64,000 nt of DNA. Source: Aquarana catesbeiana. Taxonomy: Eukaryota; Chordata; Amphibia; Anura; Ranidae. The stretch lies in contig NC_133332.1 of NCBI RefSeq assembly GCF_042186555.1, positions 209,639,609 through 209,703,608 on the forward strand. Direction: 5' to 3'. This document shows positions 57,268-64,000 of this stretch, in pieces; the first letter of the stretch is position 1; each line of letters starts with the position of its first letter. A program made the translations under genes and the position numbers. The notes under the pieces are model-generated. The model searched no databases. It was not told where the DNA came from and saw only the letters and a program-made list of their open reading frames with translations.

Positions 57268-58572
57268 GTGCCAATATTGGTACTTGGAGATTTCAATAAT
57301 GCAATTGATCTGAAGCGGGACAGATGCCCAGCTCCAAGGTCAATGACCTCTGAGCATCTCTCCCCTCTTGGAAGACTATGCTGGAAATTGGAGCTCTACG
57401 ACATGTGGAGGAGGTTACATCCTGAAGAATGTGCTTATACATGCTATTCTAAAACGCACAATTCACGATCAAGAATTGATTTAGTTCTGTGTTCGGCAGA
57501 TCTTGTACCATGCATAGTAGATGTTAGTATAGAACCTCGGGGAATTTCAGATCACTCCCCTCTGATAGTCACCTTAACATCAGGGCATCGGGTGTCCAAA
57601 ATGCCATGGAGCTTGAACTATTTCCCAAAGAGGATGTTATTGCTGCTTGCATTATGGACTTTTGGTCTCTTAATTTTGAGCTCCGCTCCCATATGGGTTG
57701 TATGGGATGCTGTCATGGCCTACCTTCTGAGACTGTTGATCCAAAAAATTATTGTCATTAAAACTGCTTCCCGTGGAGAGCTCGAACTTGCAAAGGAACC
57801 TCTGCAGCGGAAGCCCTATATATCCAGGTTCCCTCTCCTGATAGCTAGATTAAACAAGGTTATTAAACATATTCACTCAGATCAGGTAGGATTTATGCCC
57901 AATATGTCAACAGCAGTTAATATTGGATGTGCATTATTAAATATGCAGGTTCCGGTCCCGGATCATCCAAATCGTGCCTTTTTGGCACTGGATGCCAGAA
58001 AGGCCTTCGATAGTGTTGATTGGCTTTATCTATGGGCCATTCTGGAAAAATTTGAGCTTGGTTCAAATTTTTGCCAATGGGTACGGTTGTTGTATGCAGC
58101 TCCTATGGCATCAATTGGGGTTAATGGCCTCCAATCTTCTACTTTCAGACTTTGCTGGGGCACTAGGCAGGGGTGCCCATTATCCCCCCTGCTCTTTACC
58201 CTAGTTATGGAGCCCTTGGCTTGTCTTATGCGGGCTTCATCTGATGTTACCGGTCTGATTAGGGGAGATATGGAGGAAAAGGTATCATTATATGCAGACT
58301 ATCTTCTTTTTTTGACCAATATTCGCTCGTCTTTACCGGCAATAATGAAATATCTTAAGGAGTTTGGTAGGTTTTGCGGGTTACGTATAAACTGGGAGAA
58401 GTCCACCTTGATGCCCTTAGATCTCCCCCAGGACCCACTACCATCCTTACTTTCTCAGCTCAGGGTTGTGTCTTCTATAAAATATTTGGGTATAGCTATT
58501 TCTGATTCCCCTCCGTCATATATTGTAGACAACATACTTCCGCTACTCGCTAGAATCCAAGACCAAAAGTAA
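57268..58572 (+). pseudogene. L1 ORF2, endonuclease 3' part and reverse transcriptase
   Basis: The first 100 codons finish the endonuclease (VLGDFNNAID with the catalytic Asp; SRIDLVLCS; GISDHSPLIV with the final Asp-His). The region from about codon 115 to 190 is shortened relative to the family: the join to ARLNKVIKHIHSDQVGFMPN is abrupt, so internal sequence has been lost. The RT follows with AFLALDARKAFDSVDW, GTRQGCPLSPLLFTLVMEPL and the catalytic box, which here reads YADY instead of YADD (58294-58305). The frame stops at 58570. Confidence 0.87.
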
Positions 58573-59228
58573 AATCTGGAATAAACTCCCTCTCTTGTTA
58601 ATAGGCCGTATTAATCTAATTAAGATGATATGGATGCCTCAGCTTCTGTATTTTTTACATAATGCTCCAATCTGATTGCCTTTACGGATTTTAACTAAGA
58701 TTAATAGTATATTTAGGCATTTAATATGGCATACTAACCCCCCCCCAACCCCCCGGTAATAAATTGGAGACTCAAAATCTCAAAAAATGCGGGTGAACTG
58801 GCAGTTCCTAACACAAGGATATATTTCTTTGCATCACAACTACAGCGTTTTGCTGGATGGGAGCTTGAACAGCTACCCCTTCCTGCTCGACGATTGTTTT
58901 CCTATGTATTTAAGGGTCGGTCACCACTATATGTTCTAGACTGGGTAAGAGGGGCGTGTTTCATGTATGGATATGCCCACCTGTAAGTTAATGTGTAAAT
59001 TATGAAATAAAGTAAAAAAAGATGGGTATTTCATACCCCACTAGATATACTCCCACATGGGAAAATGATAGACTCCCCCAACTTTCAGTTCTTAGAGGCT
59101 TTCAGAAGTGGGAAAAATCAGGAATAACAACGTTAGTTCAGCTGTATGAGAACAGTTTACTTGAGTCCTTTGAAGAGTTAAGGTGAGAGTTCCCTTTACA
59201 ATCGAATTGGTTTTATCAGTTCTTTCAA

Positions 59229-59690
59229 TTGAGACATGCTCTGCATGCTCAGTTTTCGTCCACTGAAATACTCTTTTCCCCTACCCCTGTTTTTGACAAG
59301 ATCGTACAAGCAAGATTAACAAAAGGTCTTACCTCTGTGACATATAGGGTGCTGTTCGATAGATTTCTGTTGAACTTTCCCATTCGCTCTAGGGCCGGAT
59401 GGGAACAGGATCTTTGTCCCATTCCGGAAGAGGTCTGGGAAGATGCTCTCCGTTCTCTGCCTCGAGTATCCCTCTCTCCATCACACAGACTGACCCAGAC
59501 CTTTATCCTTCATAGGGCTTATAGAACTCCTCAATTTTTGCATACCATTGGCCTGAGATCTGAGCCAGCCTTTGCTAGATGTGGTAACACAGGTACGTTG
59601 ATACTTCTTTTCTGGCAGTGTCCTAAACTCCAGAGATACTGGACAGAGGTGATTGGTACTTTAAATGGGCTACTGGATATCAATATTTAG
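59229..59690 (+). pseudogene. L1 ORF2 C-terminal region
   Basis: WEQDLCPIPEEVWEDALRSL and FARCGNTGTLILLFWQCPKL resemble the Cys-rich end of L1 ORF2 proteins. One of the expected cysteine pairs is altered (RCGNTG). Between 58573 and 59228 the coding sequence is broken by many stops. Confidence 0.7.
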
Positions 59691-60240
59691 GCTTAACCAC
59701 TTATGTGCCTATTGGGCTACTGTGATAGCTCTGCTTATACTTTTTCTCTAGGCAACACTATTAGGTGAGCACTCTTTGTTGCCCGCAGACAGATTGCCCT
59801 TAAATGGACCTCTCCCCATCCGCCGACCGTATCTGACTATATTTCACACTTTAATAGGATTATGATATTTGAAAAACATACATATTTTTTTTAAGTAACG
59901 CCATTAATAAGTTTGATGCTATCTGGTCAAAGTGGCTTGAGTCTGTCCCTGGCATCGGTATAGACCAATCTGTATTATGTATATTGTAATATCAGATATT
60001 GGGCTGCAGGTGACCATCTTAATAGAGGTATTTATGGGTAAATGTATAGCTTTTTGGATTTTCCCCTTTTCTGTGAAAGCTGTATTTTGTGGCCACCCTC
60101 AGTGTTTCTAAGCATTAAAGTTTTTTTCTTTTCTTTTTTTTTCTTATACTCCAAGAAATAGGGTGGGGGGGGGGGTCCATTCTCCTCCTTCTCCCTATTT
60201 TAATGTTTGCATATAAAAATAAAAAGAATCTGATTAAAAA

Positions 60241-61154
60241 AGGAAGGGCCACAACAGTGGCTTGCTTGAGTATATTTGTATATCTTAATCATACAATATA
60301 GTACACAGGCATATCTATTCATACACCATGGGTTAAAGGCATGTACCTTCATAGATTGGACACTGGCAAGCTTTGAAGGACACGCCTCCTGGGGAGTCTC
60401 CCCTATAATCCAACCTCACTCTGTTAGTAAATAGTTTTTTGCCAGTGTCTAAAGGTGATCGACCTCTTCTCTCTCCAAGGGAAATCAGCTTCGCTAATTT
60501 TATTAATTTTTCTTTTATTACTTTATTATTTTCTTAGAAATCTTCAGTCAAACCTCATTGTCTTCTAATGTATACACAGGAGTGTATCTGGATTGGTGCA
60601 ACCTCTGTGAAACCTTGCTTACTGTACCCAGATCCCATGCTGTGGGAATGGCCTGTAAGGTTTTGCTTCGGCACTGGATCTCCTGTAAAGTGCTTACCTT
60701 GGCATTTGGTGCAACGCTTTGTTAGCCACAGGGTGCTGTACAGGTTCAGGGCTGTAGTCTATCTCTGTGGAACTCAGTTACTAAAGACCTCTTCGGGGGT
60801 ATACCCACTGTGACGGCCGAAGCCTGGACTTTATATACAATCCAGCGTTAACAGGTAAGACAGGGTCACCCTGTATCTGACCATTGCTGTAAAATCGAGG
60901 CTTTGTTTGGAATATATTTCACAGTGCAGATCTTTCAAACTTAGTGCTAAATTTCAACCACTCAGAGTTTAGTGTCAGGTGGATTCGTTGCAGCGTGGTC
61001 CTACACCTTGGTTTTCATTTACTTGTTCTGGATACGCTTACACGATCTCCTGCACTCTACTTTTGTGAGTACCCCACAGCGTAATACCCTCACTTGTAGC
61101 TATGATGAACACCAGGAAATGGGAAGCCAGTTCTAAACAAGGCCCTCACAACAC
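60241..61154. other. Gene-free stretch after the L1
   Basis: No recognised domain. It may be the 5' part of the DIRS-like relic that follows, but I see no terminal repeat. Confidence 0.35.
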
Positions 61155-61583
61155 TTGGCCCAGAGTAATGATGTGTCCTTTGTCCTCCATGAGCAGGACC
61201 TGGTTTTAACACTGGTCTCTCTATCGGATTCTAGCTGTATGTCAGGCATGCAACAAGCAGCCTACATGACAGAAGCTGAATTTTCTGCATCCATGTTCCA
61301 ATTCCTTGGACAGACTATGGCCTTAATACACATGTCTTTGTCCAGGGCTCATAAATGCCCAGCCCCTTCCCATGCTCTCGTTTCTCAACCAGAGTCAGAT
61401 CCTAACATGCCAGTCCTAGGGGACGCAGAATCTGAATGGGATGAGGAGGATTTTGGGGCAGTGTTGGAGAAAGCTGCAAAGGAAGCTTCATGCAACATGT
61501 TTGCTAGTGTTGATGAGCCTCTGTCAGCAAAAAGCTTTAGCTTATGCAAATTGGTTTTCCTCTGGCTCGCCATGCGCATTTAG
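61155..61583 (+). pseudogene. Putative DIRS gag-like region
   Basis: A 142-codon open frame, acidic and without a domain I can name (ESEWDEEDFGAVLEKAAKEA). Its place upstream of a DIRS-type RT suggests the gag region. The start codon is not supported by anything but position. Confidence 0.4.
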
Positions 61584-62799
61584 ACACAGAAACCTTCAAA
61601 AACATGCAAAACATTCTGTGTTTTCATGAACAGATAGAATATGCAGTTTATAATTTGGGTCACTCATAAGCGGGTTTTCACACCCTAGTAATCTTTGCTG
61701 AACTCTATTCAGTGGAAAAAAGTTTGCAATAAAGTGGGCTATTCCTGTAGCTGACCCTGCCATTTCTTTTGTAAACCAACATCTCACTAACTTTTGAAGA
61801 TGTTCCTTTCAAATATTCCACTAATAGAAAATTTGAGACTCCTAAAAGCTCACTTTAGCCTGGCATGGCCAGCCTTGCAACCAGCTCTCATGACTATTTT
61901 TGTATGTCCAACTGCAGCTAACTGGAGTAGGACAATGAATAACCAACATGACCCTATACTTCAGGACTGTGCTGTTGCTGAGAAATTTCAACCATTGCCG
62001 TTGACTCTCTTTTTTGGGCAGATGCCTTGAGCACTTCACAAGGCAAATATCCACAATGGCTCTAATCTCCATTAATTTGTGCAGAATCTTATGACTAAAG
62101 ACTTGGATGGAGGAAGCTGCCAGTAAAAGGCGCCTCACATATATGCCCTTCTAGGGAAGATGTCCATTTGATGAGGCACTAGGCCAATTAGAGGGGTCAC
62201 AGGTGGGGAACGTTTTGCTTCCTCAGAAGAAAGGTATCAAAACCACCCTCAGGAGCCCTTAGCTCCTTTAAACACAGAGCACCACATGCTTTGTGATGTT
62301 TGGCACAAGGCTTAGCCTAAAAATGCCATCAAGTCTTCCCCAAAGCCCTCTTCACAATGAAGGTGCACTCTCCTAAGAGTGGAGAGATGTCTAATACGGT
62401 TTGCATCTAGGTCCCAGACCTGTGTCCAATTGGTGGTTCTAAAATGGGTCAAGGATAGAGTTCAAAACTCTACTGCTTCACTACTTTCTTCTTTCAAATC
62501 AACCAAAAACTGTCTAAAGACAGTCAGATTTGCAGAATGCCCTGCACCACACCTTGTCCCAGAGAGTCATTGTACCAGTACTGTCAAAAGACAGGTTCAA
62601 GGGAGTCTGTTCAAAGCTCAAATGGGATATTCTTCCTATCCTGAACTTAAAATCTTAATCTCTCAACAAATTTCCTTTTAAATTCCAAAATTTCGCATGT
62701 AATCCACAAGATCGGTAATTGCCTTTCTGAGACAAGGGGAGAATATGGCCTGTTTCACATGGGCTTCAGCTTGTATAAGAGCAGTGTGAATAGCAAGCT

Positions 62800-62886
62800 T
62801 TGACAAAACATGTCGACCGTGTTTTTTGTTTTTTCCTTTAACCGGTCGATGTCTGCTGGCATTCGACCCGTGTGTACGGGGCTTAA
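62800..62886. repeat. Harbinger-type terminal repeat remnant
   Basis: CGACCCGTGTGTACGGGGC followed by TTAAG at 62864-62886 matches the right end of the Harbinger element at 15476-21030. An inverted partner CATGTCGACCGTG lies near 62808. It sits inside the DIRS coding region. Confidence 0.55.
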
Positions 62887-63700
62887 GGCATCTGTGGACA
62901 TCCAGGATGCTTATCTGCGTATATCCATTTACCAACCTTATCAGCAATTTTCTACATTTTGCTGTGGCAGACAAATACTTCCAGTTTGTTGCACTGTTCT
63001 TTGGCCTATTCTCAGCTCCCAGGGTTTTTACAAAGGTCTTGGCACCGTTGCTTGCCCTCCTCTGAACTCAAGGCATTCAAGTAACAGACTATCTAGATGG
63101 CCTTCTCTTCTCTTGAAGGATTCATCTAGCTTACAACTATCAGCAAATGTCCAAAAGATAACTCTGCTGCTCCGGTCTTTTGGCTGACCAGTTTCAACAA
63201 ATCTGCTTTCCAGCCTTACCTGGACTTGCAATACTTGGGTCTAATCCTAGATGCATCCTAAGCAAAAGTCTTTCTTCCAAATAAAAAATAAAAAAACAAA
63301 ATGTATTTCTCGAAGAGCTCATGCTCTGCAACTGAGATCAAAAGAAATTCCACAGTGAGCTTAGCCACAAGAGTTCTGGGTCTAATGATTTGCCTCCTTT
63401 TGAGGCAGTACCTTTCGACCAATTCCACTCAAGACCTAACTAAACATTCTGTCAGCATGAAGAAAGCAGGCTCTTTCCCTGGACTTACCCTTGCTCCCAT
63501 GGGTAAAATCTTTCCTTCCCTTCAACTGTAAAGTTCTTACAACAGATACAAATCCCTTAGGCTGGGGAGGAGTCTACCAATCCTTAACTGTTCAGGGAAC
63601 ATGGTCAAATGATGAAACCAAACTCCCCATCAGCATCTTGGAGCTCATAGCAGTCAGGTTGTCCCTCCAGCCCTGGACCTCCCTTCTTAAGGGACACCTA
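62886..63700 (+). pseudogene. DIRS reverse transcriptase and RNase H pseudogene
   Basis: The RT segments are VDIQDAYLRISIYQPYQQF, then APRVFTKVLAPLLALL, then a catalytic box that reads YLDG instead of YLDD (63090-63101). Next come LQYLGLILDAS and an RNase H with TDTNPLGWGGVYQ and LELIAVRLSLQPW. Blocks are spread over different frames and interrupted by stops. DIRS elements place RNase H directly after RT, as seen here. Confidence 0.8.
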
Positions 63701-63729
63701 TTTTGGGTGCAGTTGACCACATTGGCATA

Positions 63730-64000
63730 CAGTGGGGCAAAAAAGTATTTAGTCAGCCACCAGTTGTGCAAGTACTCCCACTTAAAAAGATGAGAGAGGC
63801 CTGTAATTGTCATCATAGGTATACCTCAACTATGAGAGACAAAATGTGGAAACAAATCCAGACAATCACATTATCTGATTTGGAAAGAATTTATTTGCAA
63901 ATTATGGTGGAATATAAGTATTTTGTCAATATCAAAAGTTCATCTCAATACTTTGTAATATATCCTTTGGCAATGACAGGGGTCAAACGTTTTCTGTAAG
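63730..64000 (+). mobile_element. Tc1/mariner element, 5' end only
   Basis: TA (63728-63729) is followed by CAGTGGGGCAAAAAAGTATT and a long terminal repeat (TAGTCAGCCACCAGTTGTGC; AGACAAAATGTGGAAACAAA). It belongs to a Tc1 family that I recall as widespread in fish and frogs. It cuts the DIRS RNase H and runs out of the window. Confidence 0.8.

Larger units (their letters stand above)
52190..60240 (+). mobile_element. L1-type non-LTR retrotransposon, decayed and interrupted
   Basis: It contains an ORF1-like region (55346-56077), an ORF2 endonuclease start (56298-56588), and, after a CR1 insertion, the rest of the endonuclease and a reverse transcriptase (57268-58572). A C-terminal region follows (59229-59690), with an A-rich end near 60213-60240. 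The 5' limit is uncertain. The stretch 52190-52445, before the inserted L1 fragment, reads as 5' flanking sequence of the same copy. Confidence 0.75.
61155..63727 (+). mobile_element. DIRS-like tyrosine-recombinase retrotransposon relic
   Basis: RT and RNase H segments at 62880-63700 have the DIRS signature. Upstream, 61155-61583 is a gag-like open frame. An AT- and GTGTACGGGGC-containing MITE remnant lies at about 62690-62886, just before the RT. The right side is cut by a Tc1 element at 63730. The recombinase and the terminal repeats are not in the window. Confidence 0.7.

Overview
The window is animal nuclear DNA, most likely from an anuran amphibian and probably a ranid frog. This rests on its mix of Ty3/gypsy, DIRS, L1, CR1, hAT, PIF/Harbinger, piggyBac and Tc1/mariner copies, on many TTAA- and TAA-flanked MITEs, on long spliceosomal introns, and on a vertebrate SEC16A gene. 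The species call is inference. The transposon classes, SEC16A exons, splice sites and target-site duplications (TSDs) are read from the sequence.

The only host gene I can support is SEC16A on the + strand, incomplete at its 3' end. A CpG-rich promoter with a candidate non-coding exon 1 lies near 23,520-23,689. A 3.6-kb coding exon 2 carries the start codon (37,128-40,694). Three short coding exons follow (47,322-47,458; 50,392-50,456; 50,559-50,691) and splice in frame. The window ends inside the next intron, so the central and C-terminal domains are not present.

Upstream of SEC16A: the 3' two thirds of a decayed Ty3/gypsy element with its 3' LTR (1-4,967); a palindrome that passes into a 43-bp minisatellite (5,400-6,297); a decayed hAT element with a ZBED-like transposase on the - strand and two internal tandem arrays (6,369-12,270); a MITE; a piggyBac transposase relic (13,150-14,540); a Harbinger MITE; a hAT relic; and a nearly complete two-gene PIF/Harbinger element with a TAA TSD (15,476-21,030). 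Its Myb-like gene is open after splicing. Its transposase has one stop and one frameshift. The two genes converge on two long palindromes.

SEC16A intron 1 (23,690-37,063) holds a GGGGCCCC-rich minisatellite close to exon 1, four hAT-type elements with 8-bp TSDs, a TAA-flanked MITE, and a TTAA element containing a Tc1 copy. Intron 2 (40,695-47,321) holds a Tc1 element containing a MITE that itself contains a TTAA element. Intron 3 holds a TTAA element with a long microsatellite and a foldback MITE. Downstream of exon 5, an L1 contains a second L1 3' fragment with a 14-bp TSD, which contains a hAT element (8-bp TSD), which contains a 31-bp satellite of 38 monomers in perfect register. A DIRS-like relic and the start of a Tc1 element close the window.

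I found no tRNA, rRNA, CRISPR array or prokaryotic system. The most distinctive signals are the convergent Harbinger genes around a large palindrome, the two minisatellites that each lie beside an inverted copy of their own monomer, and the promoter-proximal structure of SEC16A.
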